A stretch of DNA of 64,000 nt from contig CAYNEY010000027.1 of NCBI GenBank assembly GCA_964396375.1, positions 1 through 64,000 of the forward strand, written 5' to 3'. Source of the DNA: FEN-1139 sp964396375 (GTDB lineage: Bacteria > Myxococcota_A > Polyangia > Polyangiales > Polyangiaceae). Shown in pieces: positions 9,301 to 16,613 of the stretch (position 1 is the first letter of the stretch; every line of letters begins with the position of its first letter). Both the position numbers and the translations under genes were made by a program. The notes under the pieces are model-generated. The model did not search any database. It was not told the origin of the DNA and saw only the letters and a list, made by a program, of their open reading frames with translations.

Positions 9301-9492
9301 ACGGACCAGCGCAACGAGCTGTTCGTCGATGTCCGAATCTTCGCTTATGTCACGGAGGTCGAACTGTTGCGGTTGGAAAGCCTTCAGACTTCGCTCTAGG
9401 GAGGCTGAGACCACCTCATCATACACCCCTTCAGGCAGCCCGTTTGCGCGTCGAAATCCTGGCACCGAGCGAGAGTACACGGCCGCGCACAC
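6388..9492 (-). CDS. PLD nuclease - SF2 helicase - DUF3427 protein
   Basis: Large three-part DNA-processing enzyme of about 1034 residues. A phospholipase-D-type nuclease module sits near residues 130-290, with HxK in RLHAKAWIF (HAK 225-227) followed by VGSSNLSHAA. An SF2 helicase follows, with Walker A AATGTGKT (348-354), DEVHH (438-442), SAT-like LTATPERADG, and helicase-C blocks DLFNEGVDIPDVNTLF and QQFGRGLRRSRDK. The last ~350 residues carry a DUF3427-like end (FHWQSQ, LFVRERRKDG). Proteins of this architecture are often in defence islands, so restriction of foreign DNA is a reasonable but unproven role. The exact start is uncertain; the GTG at 9492 is the longest choice. It converges on the methyltransferase remnant. 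Confidence 0.88.
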   Translation of the reverse strand: MCAAVYSRSVPGFRRANGLPEGVYDEVVSASLERSLKAFQPQQFDLRDISEDSDIDEQLVALVRDAARIAISSRKKSDQKLALAESILHQLAGEGVFDEDELQLRPQLLRQISATANGQVLKLEPPRGSLLSSQLIANAHGENILDHLSSEFQSADRIDLLCSFIKLSGLDRVRGLIERHCSRGRKLRVLTTTYMRATDPKAIEVLHRLGAEIRISYDESHTRLHAKAWIFHRESAYSTAYVGSSNLSHAAQTEGLEWNVRVAEAEQPDLLQRMVEVFDSYWHDPDKFEHFDGGSVACQRLRRSLAEPERQGGRLTFKLEPKDWQKPILRELTKARSVGRHKNLVVAATGTGKTLIAAFDFECLFGRGDVKTLLFVAHRKEILEQAREAFRHVLQRPSFGELWVDGKKPADWQHVFASIQSLTSDPPMPAHFQYVVVDEVHHAAAKSYDALLSELEPLELVGLTATPERADGRLYEKHFPRPYVGNLRLWDAIPHVLVPFRYFVLDTEGVDLASAKWNGGYVDSDLSQRLITAADLWIRTMLRALRDHVARPERIRALAFCVDKAHASVVADRLSRDLGLSARALTDETPSDQRCCAKEDLLSGRVQVLCVVDLFNEGVDIPDVNTLFLLRPTESATVFVQQFGRGLRRSRDKDLLTVFDLTGRQHLSFRFDRQLRALLGHTPRELRAFVEKGLGRLPSGCVIHFEERRQHEILESLKRAVPTDVRGMRELLREHSAQGWTLGQFLEETEIDLFDLYRDGRSWSSLRQEAGLETGTTDELERSALKNVQKLLEVDDLLRLELWHRLIEGEAPQTEAERRLAAMLMVCLYGPIRAAHLDRVLEQWRGHGVLRDELRQLQPVLLARAESLPRDTSLPSEVPILLHARYLDLELSVALGVTTRSDGKYRHFYTGVEKVCDGRYDLLLVTLEKGDVAEEHLRYKDFPLNERLFHWQSQASTRQADPTGRRHVEPSLHEVTPLLFVRERRKDGRGVTCAFRFLGAVSPERVHGERPISIEWRLDTPLRSEWVRRWSNVG

Positions 9493-9634
9493 TCAGGACA
9501 GAAGAATGCCAGCATCTTCTGCGCCGTTGCGCGCCTCCGGCGCGGGGCGCCTGATCCGCTCGCCAGGGAGTCCGCTCTCCGTGGTAGTCTGCACACGAGC
9601 ACTCCACCCCCCGCATGACTCCGAGAGCATCACC

Positions 9635-9982
9635 ATGGCTACCAGCCCCAGCACCGTCCAGTTCTTGCTCGATCAGTTGGGTTCCCTCGCCGGCATCCGC
9701 GCCCAGAAGATGTTTGGGGAGTACGCAGTGTACTATGAAGAGAAGGTGGTGCTTTTGGTGTGCGACAATCAGGTCTTCGTGAAGCTCACCCCACAGGGTC
9801 GTGAGCTCCTCGGCCCGCGCTACGCGGAGGGGCATCCCTATCCGGGAGCCAAGCCCGCCATACTGCTTGGGGCCGAGACCCTCGAGGACGCCGATTTCTT
9901 CGCGGAGCTGGTGCGGACGACGGCGGCGAGCCTCCCTCCGCCGAAGCCGAAGCAGCCGAAGAAGGCGACCCGACGGCACTGA
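9635..9982 (+). CDS. TfoX N-terminal domain protein
   Basis: Small cytoplasmic protein of 115 residues with the TfoX-N signature: MFGEYAVYYEEKVVLLVCDNQVFVKLT, then a Pro/Lys-rich tail ending KKATRRH. The ATG at 9635 gives the normal domain start; the frame is open for 400 bp upstream, but there it runs antisense to the helicase gene. The C-terminal TfoX domain of competence regulators is absent. Such single-domain proteins are common and their function is not established. Confidence 0.85.
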   Translation: MATSPSTVQFLLDQLGSLAGIRAQKMFGEYAVYYEEKVVLLVCDNQVFVKLTPQGRELLGPRYAEGHPYPGAKPAILLGAETLEDADFFAELVRTTAASLPPPKPKQPKKATRRH

Positions 9983-9997
9983 GTGCCCCTATTTATG

Positions 9998-10053
9998 GTG
10001 ACTCTTTTGTCACTTTGATTGCTATTCTGGCTTTTAGGTGACACTATAGTCAC
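9998..10053. promoter_or_regulatory. twin operators upstream of hipBA
   Basis: Two copies of the palindrome GTGAC-N6-GTCAC, at 9998-10013 and 10038-10053. They are offset by exactly 40 bp, close to four helical turns. The second ends 3 bp before the first possible hipB start. Position and symmetry make these likely binding sites for the HipB antitoxin or HipAB complex, giving autoregulation. The second site contains 17 bases identical to the phage SP6 promoter core. Confidence 0.7.
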
Positions 10054-10056
10054 TCT

Positions 10057-10425
10057 ATGCCAGCCTGGGACACGATGACGGATCGGGCGGCGCTGAGCGA
10101 ACTCGGCCAGCGGCTCGCGCAGCATCGGCTGACGCGGAACCTCACCCAAGCTGAGCTCGCCGCCGAAGCGGGGGTGTCGAGGCGCACGGTTCTACGCCTC
10201 GAGGGAGGCGAGTCCACCCAGCTCACCCATCTCATCCGCGTGCTGCGCGCCCTTCACCTGCTCGGATCCCTAGAGACATGGATCCCAGCTCCTGTTGCGA
10301 GCCCCCTCGAACAGCTCCGTCTGCAGCAGCAGAAGCGCCGACGCGCGTCCCGACGTGTGCGCGAGCCTTCGACCACAAAGGCCCAAGGTTGGACCTGGGG
10401 TGACGACGAGGAGCGGTCGCGATGA
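10057..10425 (+). CDS. hipB: HipB-like antitoxin, XRE-type HTH
   Basis: Cro/C1-type DNA-binding protein of up to 122 residues. The HTH reads LGQRLAQHRLTRNLTQAELAAEAGVSRRTVLRLEGGES in outline (Q-x3-A-x3-G-x5-hydrophobic-x2-E-G pattern). The tail is basic. The ATG at 10057 abuts operator 2; an in-frame ATG at 10075 would leave the operator fully in the promoter and is equally possible. The stop overlaps the hipA start (ATGA), the arrangement usual for this toxin-antitoxin family. By family it should neutralise HipA and repress its own operon. Confidence 0.88.
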   Translation: MPAWDTMTDRAALSELGQRLAQHRLTRNLTQAELAAEAGVSRRTVLRLEGGESTQLTHLIRVLRALHLLGSLETWIPAPVASPLEQLRLQQQKRRRASRRVREPSTTKAQGWTWGDDEERSR

Positions 10426-11726
10426 CCGTAGCCGAGGTGAGGCTGTGGGGGCGCAGCATCGGGGCCGTGGCGGTGGACGGCCCCGGCGCGAGCGCATCTT
10501 TCGAATACACCGAAGCCTTTTCTGCCAGCGGGATCGAGGTGGCACCCTTGATGATGCCTCTCGGGCGGCGCATCTTTGGCTTTCCTCACCTCGCTCCGCA
10601 GACCTTTCACGGGCTCCCTGGGATGCTCGCGGATGCGCTCCCTGATCGTTTTGGTCATGCTGTGATCGACGCCTGGCTGGCCTCCGAAGGGCGCCTACCA
10701 GGGGAGCTCGACGCCGTGGAGCGGCTGTGCACGGTGGGCAGGCGCGGTATGGGTGCTCTCGAGTTCGAGCCTGCGTGGGGACCGCGCTCGGAGGAGGCGG
10801 CGCTGGTCGACGTCGAGCGCTTGGTGAGCCTCGCCTCCCAAATCCTTGCGGGACGTGCGGCGCTCCGCACCACCCTCACCGAGGGCCAAAAATCCGAGGC
10901 GCTGCTCGAGATCCTGCGGGTGGGGGCCTCCGCCGGCGGCGCCCGCGCCAAAGCGGTGATCGCCTGGAACCCCACCACCAACGAGGTGCGCTCGGGGCAA
11001 GTCCCGGCACCACCGGGCTTCGTCCCCTACCTCTTGAAGTTCGACGGCGTCGGGAGCGGCGCCGATCCTGAGCTCACCGACTCCCAGGGATTCGGCGCAC
11101 TCGAGTATGCCTACGCGCTGATGGCGCGGGCTTCGGGCATCACCATCAGTGATTGCCGGCTGCTTTCGGAGGGGGGGCGGCGCCACTTCATGACCCGACG
11201 CTTCGACCGGACCCAGGACGGTGACAAGCTCCATTTGCAATCCTTGGCCGCCCTCGGACACTTCGATTTCAACGCACCCGGCGCGCATTCCTACGAGCAG
11301 GCCACACTGGTGCTCCGAAGGTTGGGGCTAGGGATGAAGGAGATCGAGGAGCTGTTTCGCCGCGCGGCCTTCAATATCGTCGCCAGAAACCAGGACGATC
11401 ACGTGAAAAATCTGGCCTTCTTGATGGACCGCGCCGGCAATTGGACACTCTCACCCGCCTACGATCTGACCTTCAGCTACAATCCGAAGGGAGCCTTCAC
11501 CTCTCTCCATCAGATGTCGCTGAACCAGAAGCGTGACCACTTCGTCCGGGAGGATTTGCGCGAATTCGCTCGAACCGCGTCCATGAAGCGTGGACGCGCG
11601 GACGCGCTGCTCGATCAGGTGCTCGCCGCGGTGCGGCGTTGGCCCGAGTTCGCAGCTCTGGCCCAAGTCAGCGAGTCCCAAGCCAACACCGTCGGCCGCT
11701 TCCATCGGCTGGGGCTCAACGGGTGA
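10422..11726 (+). CDS. hipA: HipA-like serine/threonine kinase toxin
   Basis: Toxin kinase of 434 residues. N-subdomain motif FHGLPGMLADALPDRFG, G-loop block SAGGARAKAVI, ATP-binding lysine region YLLKFDGVG, catalytic loop ARNQDDHVKNLAFL and the metal-binding LSPAYDLT are all present, so the enzyme looks intact. HipA kinases phosphorylate aminoacyl-tRNA synthetases such as GltX and cause growth arrest; the target here is not known. It overlaps hipB by 4 bp and is followed, on the opposite strand, by the sigma-54 activator gene. Confidence 0.92.
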   Translation: MTVAEVRLWGRSIGAVAVDGPGASASFEYTEAFSASGIEVAPLMMPLGRRIFGFPHLAPQTFHGLPGMLADALPDRFGHAVIDAWLASEGRLPGELDAVERLCTVGRRGMGALEFEPAWGPRSEEAALVDVERLVSLASQILAGRAALRTTLTEGQKSEALLEILRVGASAGGARAKAVIAWNPTTNEVRSGQVPAPPGFVPYLLKFDGVGSGADPELTDSQGFGALEYAYALMARASGITISDCRLLSEGGRRHFMTRRFDRTQDGDKLHLQSLAALGHFDFNAPGAHSYEQATLVLRRLGLGMKEIEELFRRAAFNIVARNQDDHVKNLAFLMDRAGNWTLSPAYDLTFSYNPKGAFTSLHQMSLNQKRDHFVREDLREFARTASMKRGRADALLDQVLAAVRRWPEFAALAQVSESQANTVGRFHRLGLNG

Positions 11727-11751
11727 GAACCACACTTCACGGCCACACCCA

Positions 11752-13218
11752 TCACCAAGGCCGAGCTCGCCCGTCTTCTGGCGGGACATCCAACCTGTAG
11801 CGTCTCAGCTTCCGGTACAGGGTACTGACGTCGATCCCGAGTTCTTGCGCGGCCAAACTCCGATTTCCGCGACATCTGCGCAACGCATCTTCGATCAACC
11901 TGTGCTCCAACACTTTGAGGCTCACAGCACCCTTCGAGGCGGGCGTCTGCGAGCCGTCACCATGCACCACACCGGGAGGGAAATCGTCCGGCTCGATCAA
12001 CCTATTTTGGCACAGCACGAACGCGTGCTCGAGGATGTTCTGGAGCTCTCGAACGTTTCCCGGGAAATCGTGCTTCATCAGCATCGCCAAGGCATCACGG
12101 GACAACCCAGTGATCTCTTGATCGCGCACTCGATTATGGACCGCAATGAAGTGCTCGACCAATAGGGGAATGTCCTCTCTTCGCTCTCTCAGGGAAGGCA
12201 CCGCTACGGGAATCACATGAATCCGGTAGTAGAGATCCTCCCGGAACTTGCCCTCTCCCACCAACTTGCCAAGGTCACGATTGGTCGCGGCGATGATGCG
12301 CACATTGGCCCGCACCGGCTCCACGGCCCCAAGCGGCTCATAGACCTTGTCTTGGAGAACCCGGAGCAACCGCACCTGCATGGCTGCCGAGATGTCCCCG
12401 ATCTCATCGAGCAGCAGGGTCCCCCCCTCTGCCAAGGCGAGCCTCCCCAGCTTGTCCCTGCGAGCGTCGGTGAAGGCGCCTGCCTTGTAGCCGAACAGCT
12501 CCGATTCGAGCAACGTGTCGGGCAACGCCCCGCAGTTCACCGCCACGAACCGTTTCTTGCGCCGCCGGGAGAGTGAGTGGATAGCGCGCGCCACCAGCTC
12601 CTTACCGGTACCGCTCTCCCCATGGATGAGCACCGTGCTGTGGCTGTCAGCAACCCGTGGTAGCAACTCGAAGAGCCGCTTCATGGCAGCACTCTTGCCT
12701 ACGATGTCGGCGAATGAATACTGGTCCTTGAGCTGCCTTCGGAGTTCCTCGACCAATCGGAGATCTTGAAACGTCTCTACGCCACCGATCACGCGACCGG
12801 CGGTGTCACGCACCACGGCAGCCGAAATCTTGATGGGGATCCTCGTTCCCTCGGCATTGGACACGAACACGGAGGTGTTGACGGCGGGTTCACCCGTATC
12901 CAAAACTCGCCGCATGATGCAGTTTTCTTCGCACACACTGGCACGCAACACGTCACGACAGCGCTGGCCAATCGCCTGCTCTCGACGCATGCCCGTGATC
13001 CGTTCTGCCGCACGGTTGAAAGAGGTGATGCGCCAGTCGAGATCCACCGTGAAGACTCCCTCGTTGATGGAATCCAAGATCGGGTCTCGGCAACGCGTGG
13101 TGTCGAGCAAGCAGCCTTGGCAGGGGCAGGCGTCAGCCACCGTGCCGCGAACACCGAGAGCCGCAGGCTCCGGTACGCCTCCTCCGCGTCTCGTGCGTTT
13201 TGCACGGTTAGCTTGCAT
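11752..13218 (-). CDS. PAS-domain sigma-54-dependent activator (NtrC family)
   Basis: A 488-residue enhancer-binding protein. The N-terminus has four cysteines (31, 33, 36, 43; CPCQGC...C), then a PAS domain (about 47-160) with a further CEENC pair (96, 100). The cysteines suggest metal, Fe-S or redox sensing rather than phosphorylation. The AAA+ domain has Walker A GESGTGKE (200-207), Walker B GTLLLDEIGD and the sigma-54 contact loop as GAFTDA (247-252) instead of GAFTGA. A Fis-type HTH closes the protein (RSLAAQELGIDVSTLYRKLRRY). It diverges from the seven-gene operon that carries a -24/-12 promoter and is its probable activator. Confidence 0.92.
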   Translation of the reverse strand: MQANRAKRTRRGGGVPEPAALGVRGTVADACPCQGCLLDTTRCRDPILDSINEGVFTVDLDWRITSFNRAAERITGMRREQAIGQRCRDVLRASVCEENCIMRRVLDTGEPAVNTSVFVSNAEGTRIPIKISAAVVRDTAGRVIGGVETFQDLRLVEELRRQLKDQYSFADIVGKSAAMKRLFELLPRVADSHSTVLIHGESGTGKELVARAIHSLSRRRKKRFVAVNCGALPDTLLESELFGYKAGAFTDARRDKLGRLALAEGGTLLLDEIGDISAAMQVRLLRVLQDKVYEPLGAVEPVRANVRIIAATNRDLGKLVGEGKFREDLYYRIHVIPVAVPSLRERREDIPLLVEHFIAVHNRVRDQEITGLSRDALAMLMKHDFPGNVRELQNILEHAFVLCQNRLIEPDDFPPGVVHGDGSQTPASKGAVSLKVLEHRLIEDALRRCRGNRSLAAQELGIDVSTLYRKLRRYRLDVPPEDGRARPW

Positions 13219-13230
13219 ATTGCACGATTA
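13201..13230. promoter_or_regulatory. candidate enhancer (UAS) direct repeats
   Basis: TGCACGGTTA (13201-13210) and TGCACGATTA (13221-13230) are direct repeats 20 bp apart, about 100-130 bp upstream of the predicted sigma-54 transcription start. This is the normal distance for activator sites. They straddle the activator's own start codon (13216-13218), so binding could also autoregulate. A second, weaker candidate is the inverted pair TCAAC/GTTGA at 13251-13275. Confidence 0.45.
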
Positions 13231-13302
13231 TGGAAGCGACCGCGGCTTCGTCAACTGATGACAAGACCTTGTTGATCATAAATATTCTTAGAACTGGGAC
13301 GC

Positions 13303-13317
13303 TGGCACATTTATTGC
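13303..13317 (+). promoter_or_regulatory. sigma-54 promoter (-24/-12)
   Basis: TGGCAC-ATTTA-TTGC matches the sigma-54 consensus TGGCAC-N5-TTGC exactly in both boxes and spacing. Transcription would start near 13329. It faces the operon beginning at 13570, and the neighbouring divergent gene encodes a sigma-54 activator. Confidence 0.88.
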
Positions 13318-13330
13318 AATTTATTGGAGA

Positions 13331-13573
13331 ATGAATGATCGGCTCGAGAACCGCCACTCTCCTTCTGAGGTCTCACTCCACCCGATCGGAGCGGCAGTCC
13401 CGTTGACCTCGGCAGGATGCGGCCCAGCCGCCCTTGGGATACCGCGTGCAGGCTTCGGGGAACTCCCCGAAGCCAGAGTTCACCTCGGTGCGCCGCGCCA
13501 GATTCTCCCGCGGCTGGCCCCCTCACACATCACCGGCCGATCATACCCAACCAGCGGAGCTTCGCGATCATGA
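13331..13573 (+). CDS. possible 80-residue leader ORF
   Basis: An ORF starts 2 nt after the predicted transcription start and ends with a TGA that overlaps the deformylase ATG (ATGA at 13570), the same coupling seen at most junctions downstream. The predicted protein has no recognised domain, and there is no room for a Shine-Dalgarno, so translation would have to be near-leaderless. A second, 23-codon ORF starting at ATG 13335 sits better after GGAGA. Either could be a translated leader; the stretch may equally be an untranslated 240-nt leader. Confidence 0.25.
   Translation: MNDRLENRHSPSEVSLHPIGAAVPLTSAGCGPAALGIPRAGFGELPEARVHLGAPRQILPRLAPSHITGRSYPTSGASRS
13451..13474 (+). promoter_or_regulatory. 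perfect hairpin in the operon leader
   Basis: GGCTTCGGGG-AACT-CCCCGAAGCC: a 10-bp perfect stem with a 4-nt loop, about 120 nt into the predicted sigma-54 transcript and 95 nt before the deformylase gene. No U-run follows, so it is not a standard intrinsic terminator. It could stabilise the message or control expression. I see no known riboswitch around it. Confidence 0.55.
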
Positions 13574-14085
13574 GCGTACGCCCCATCGTCCTCTTCAAAA
13601 CCAATGAGACCGAACTCCGACAAAAGAGTGTGAAGGTCACCGACTTCACGAGTGACACTCTCGCGCTGATCGCCGACCTCAAGGACACCCTCCGCCATCA
13701 TCCCAACGGCATTGGTCTGGCAGCACCACAGATCGGGGTCCATCAGCGAGTTGCGGTCGTCTGCTTCGGTGCCACGAAGAACCGGAAGCCTGGACCACCG
13801 ATCGGCATCGTCAACCCCGTAATCGTCGAAACCAACCGTGAACTCCTCGACTGCGACGGCTGCTTGAGCCTGCCAGGACTCTACGCCGATACCATCCGAC
13901 CGCACTCACTCCACCTGCAAGGTCTCGATGAATCGGGAAAACCCTTCGACTGGACGCTCGAGGGTATGAACGCCGTCGTGGTACACCATGAACTCGATCA
14001 CCTCGACGGCGTCTTGTTCATCGACCGCGTGCCTCCGAACGGCAGGTACTACACTGACGATGAGACGGGGGATGTGTTCGTGTGA
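13570..14085 (+). CDS. def: peptide deformylase
   Basis: Fe/Zn metallohydrolase of 171 residues that removes the formyl group from nascent N-termini. All three motifs are present: GIGLAAPQ (47-54), CDGCLSLP (metal Cys98; Asp replaces the usual Glu of EGCLS) and HHELDH (metal His140 and His144, catalytic Glu141). It is first in a co-directional operon with Fe-S genes, away from fmt, its usual partner. It may therefore be a second, condition-specific deformylase, perhaps with altered metal use. The start ATG at 13570 gives the standard N-terminus. Confidence 0.92.
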   Translation: MSVRPIVLFKTNETELRQKSVKVTDFTSDTLALIADLKDTLRHHPNGIGLAAPQIGVHQRVAVVCFGATKNRKPGPPIGIVNPVIVETNRELLDCDGCLSLPGLYADTIRPHSLHLQGLDESGKPFDWTLEGMNAVVVHHELDHLDGVLFIDRVPPNGRYYTDDETGDVFV

Positions 14086-14266
14086 CCAGAACACCCGACC
14101 CGCAAGGGCAATTCACGGCTCCTTGGGGATCGGGCTACCCCCACTCTGGGCTCTTTGTGCTCGACCAAGCCAACCTCTGCCAACGGGAGATGACACGTCC
14201 GTTCGGTTCCCCGACGCCAGCGCCACCGCACCTCCCCGCTCACGCGCAGAACACACCGAAAAGCTC

Positions 14267-14716
14267 ATGAATGACCAACCTGACAAAAACGATGAGCCTT
14301 CGAGCACGCTCGAAGGACCCGTTCTGTTCTACAACGATGTGGTCATCGACCACTTCACCAATCCTCGAAACACGGGAGAGCTTTCCGAGGCCGATACCGA
14401 CGGATTTGGCCTGGTTGGAGATCCAGCCTGTGGTGACCAACTCAAGCTCTGGATTGGGGTCGAAGAGGGACGTATCCGCAGGATCGCCTTCCGGTCCTTT
14501 GGTTGTCCCGGAGCCATCGCAACCAGCAGCATGCTGACAGCGCTGGCCATCGGAAAAACCATCGAAGAAGCGCGTCGTATCACCGACGACGACGTGATCA
14601 TGGCACTCGGTGGGATCCCCGAGCACAAGCGACATTGTTCCCTTCTCGGCGTGCGTGCGCTCGGGGCTGCTCTCGATGACCATGACCGCCGCACTGGCAC
14701 CGGACACTCGCCGTGA
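14267..14716 (+). CDS. NifU/IscU-type Fe-S cluster scaffold
   Basis: A 149-residue scaffold on which Fe-S clusters are assembled. The three ligand cysteines are in family context: GDPACGD (Cys55, with Asp57), FGCPGAIATSS (Cys80) and KRHCSLL (Cys124). The usual HscA-binding LPPVK motif is replaced by IPEHK, which suggests NifU-like, chaperone-independent use. Only the N-terminal NifU domain is present. A 180-bp gap without recognisable genes separates it from def. Its stop overlaps the desulfurase start (GTGA). Confidence 0.92.
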   Translation: MNDQPDKNDEPSSTLEGPVLFYNDVVIDHFTNPRNTGELSEADTDGFGLVGDPACGDQLKLWIGVEEGRIRRIAFRSFGCPGAIATSSMLTALAIGKTIEEARRITDDDVIMALGGIPEHKRHCSLLGVRALGAALDDHDRRTGTGHSP

Positions 14717-15873
14717 TCTACTTGGACCACAACGCCACGACCCCGCTCGCTCCGTGCGTCCTCGAGGCCATGCTTCCCTACCTCACCGAACGCTACGGCA
14801 ATCCGTCTAGTCCCACGCGCTTCGGTCACGAGTCACGCCGTGCCGTCGAAGACGCACGTCAGAAGCTTGCAGACCTGGTTGGCTGCAATCCGGACGAGCT
14901 CATCTTCTGTTCCAGCGGCACTGAAGCCGACAATCTCGCGCTCCGCGGCGTGGTAGAGGCCCTCGGGAAACCCGGAGCTCACATCATCACCAGTGCGATC
15001 GAGCACCCGGCAGTGCTCGCTACCTCGAAGGCACTCTCGGACCAGGGCTATCGGGTAACCTACGTTCCCGTAACTGCCGATGGTGTTCTCGACCTGCCTT
15101 GCCTGCTCAAAAGCCTGCGAGACGACACCATCTTGATCAGCGTCATGCGCGCGAACAACGAGACGGGGGTGCTCCAACCCCTCGACCAGATCGCGGCCAT
15201 CGCCCAAGCGCGAGGGATCCTCCTTCATACCGACGCGGTCCAAACCGCGGGCAAGCTCCCCGAATCATTGTCTCGCCTGGGAGCGTCCTTGGTGAGCTTC
15301 TCGGCCCACAAGTTTCACGGCCCGAAAGGTGTGGCTGCCCTCTTCGTCCGCAGGGGAACACCACTTCGGGCCGTCATGACGGGGGGCAGTCAAGAGCGAG
15401 CGAGGCGCTCGGGCACAGAAAACGTCGCAGGCATCGTGGGCATGGCCACCGCACTTTCTCTAGCCCAAGAGCAGGTGGAAGAGGAAGCTCTCCGACTCGA
15501 ACGACTCCGTGACGCCTTCGAGGAGCGCGTGTGTTCGATTCTGCCCCGAGTCACGATCAACGGCAAATCGGCGCCCCGGGTACCCAACACCTCAAACTTG
15601 ACATTCGAGGGTGTGGATGGCGAGTCGGTCGTGCTCGGCTTGGATCTGTTGGGGATCTGCGCGGCCACCGGCTCCGCCTGCTCCACCGGCGATCCGGAAC
15701 CATCCCACGTACTTCGTGCAATGGGCCTCGAGCCACGTCAAGCTCAGGGGTCGGTGCGCATCTCTCTCGGCCGCGATACGAGCGAGGCTAACCTCGAAAC
15801 CGTGGTCGGAGCACTGAAGACGACCGTGGCACGACTTCGTCGTGTTTCCAGCATCGACAACGAGCAATCATGA
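14713..15873 (+). CDS. cysteine desulfurase (NifS/IscS type)
   Basis: PLP enzyme of 386 residues that delivers sulfur from cysteine to the scaffold encoded just upstream. The sequence shows the N-terminal YLDHNATTP, the PLP lysine in SFSAHKFHGPKG (Lys200), and the active-site loop ATGSACSTG with Cys323. A GTG start at 14713 overlaps the scaffold gene by 4 bp, and its own stop overlaps the ZIP gene by 4 bp, so translation is probably coupled. The pairing with a NifU-like scaffold makes a self-contained Fe-S assembly unit separate from a housekeeping isc/suf locus. Confidence 0.95.
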   Translation: MIYLDHNATTPLAPCVLEAMLPYLTERYGNPSSPTRFGHESRRAVEDARQKLADLVGCNPDELIFCSSGTEADNLALRGVVEALGKPGAHIITSAIEHPAVLATSKALSDQGYRVTYVPVTADGVLDLPCLLKSLRDDTILISVMRANNETGVLQPLDQIAAIAQARGILLHTDAVQTAGKLPESLSRLGASLVSFSAHKFHGPKGVAALFVRRGTPLRAVMTGGSQERARRSGTENVAGIVGMATALSLAQEQVEEEALRLERLRDAFEERVCSILPRVTINGKSAPRVPNTSNLTFEGVDGESVVLGLDLLGICAATGSACSTGDPEPSHVLRAMGLEPRQAQGSVRISLGRDTSEANLETVVGALKTTVARLRRVSSIDNEQS

Positions 15874-16613
15874 CACCCTTTCTCTTCATCCTCCTCGGTG
15901 GCCTTCTGATGAGCGCCATCGCCCTGACCGGCAGCCTCACCTTGGTGCTGGGTGAAACCACGCTCAAGAAGCTGCTCTTGCCCCTGGTAGCGTTCGCCGC
16001 AGGCTCGCTGATCGGCGGAGCACTCTTTCACATGATTCCGGCATCGCTGCAGCGCATGGCCGCCCCTACGGCCATGTCTTGGTTGGCCATTGGGATCCTG
16101 GTCTTCTTCGCGCTCGAGCAGTTCCTGCACTGGCATCACTGCCACCGCGCTTCGGCCGAATGCAAGAAGCCCCTAACCACCCTGATCCTGGTTGGGGATG
16201 GCCTTCACAACTTCATCGGTGGGCTCTCGATCGCAACCATGTTCATGGTGGATCCACAGCTCGGAATCGCGGCCTGGCTGGCGGCCGCTGCTCACGAAAT
16301 CCCGCAAGAGCTGGGCGATTTTGCGGTACTGATTCACGGCGGTTGGAAGCGCCGGCAGGCCCTCCTGCTCAATGCGCTGTCTGGCCTTTCCTTCTTGGTC
16401 GGTGGCCTCATTGCCTATGCACTTTCGTTCAAGGTGAACGTCGCCTGGCTCGTGCCCTTCGCGGCCGGCAACTTCCTCTACATCGGTGCGTCAGACCTGA
16501 TCCCAGAGGTCAACAAGGCTCGCACGTTCAAGATCAACCTGATTCATTTCCTGTCCTTCGCCGCTGGCCTCGTCACCCTGCACCTCATCGCCTCGACCGG
16601 GGGCAGCCATTGA
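15870..16613 (+). CDS. ZIP-family metal transporter
   Basis: Inner-membrane importer of divalent metal (Zn2+, Fe2+ or Mn2+), 247 residues. Seven or eight hydrophobic segments can be counted. The two metal-binding helices carry DGLHNFIGGLSIA and AAAHEIPQELGDFAVLIHGG, the ZIP signature. A His/Cys-containing loop (HWHHCHRASAEC, about residues 86-98) precedes them and may sample metal. Its place between a desulfurase and a DUF89 protein suggests supply of iron or another metal for cofactor assembly. Overlaps both neighbours by 4 bp. Confidence 0.93.
   Translation: MTPFLFILLGGLLMSAIALTGSLTLVLGETTLKKLLLPLVAFAAGSLIGGALFHMIPASLQRMAAPTAMSWLAIGILVFFALEQFLHWHHCHRASAECKKPLTTLILVGDGLHNFIGGLSIATMFMVDPQLGIAAWLAAAAHEIPQELGDFAVLIHGGWKRRQALLLNALSGLSFLVGGLIAYALSFKVNVAWLVPFAAGNFLYIGASDLIPEVNKARTFKINLIHFLSFAAGLVTLHLIASTGGSH

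Noticed and set aside
10034..10050. SP6 promoter identity as a sign of cloning-vector contamination
   Set aside because: It sits inside a dyad that is repeated 40 bp upstream and next to a coherent hipBA operon; surrounding sequence is not vector-like.
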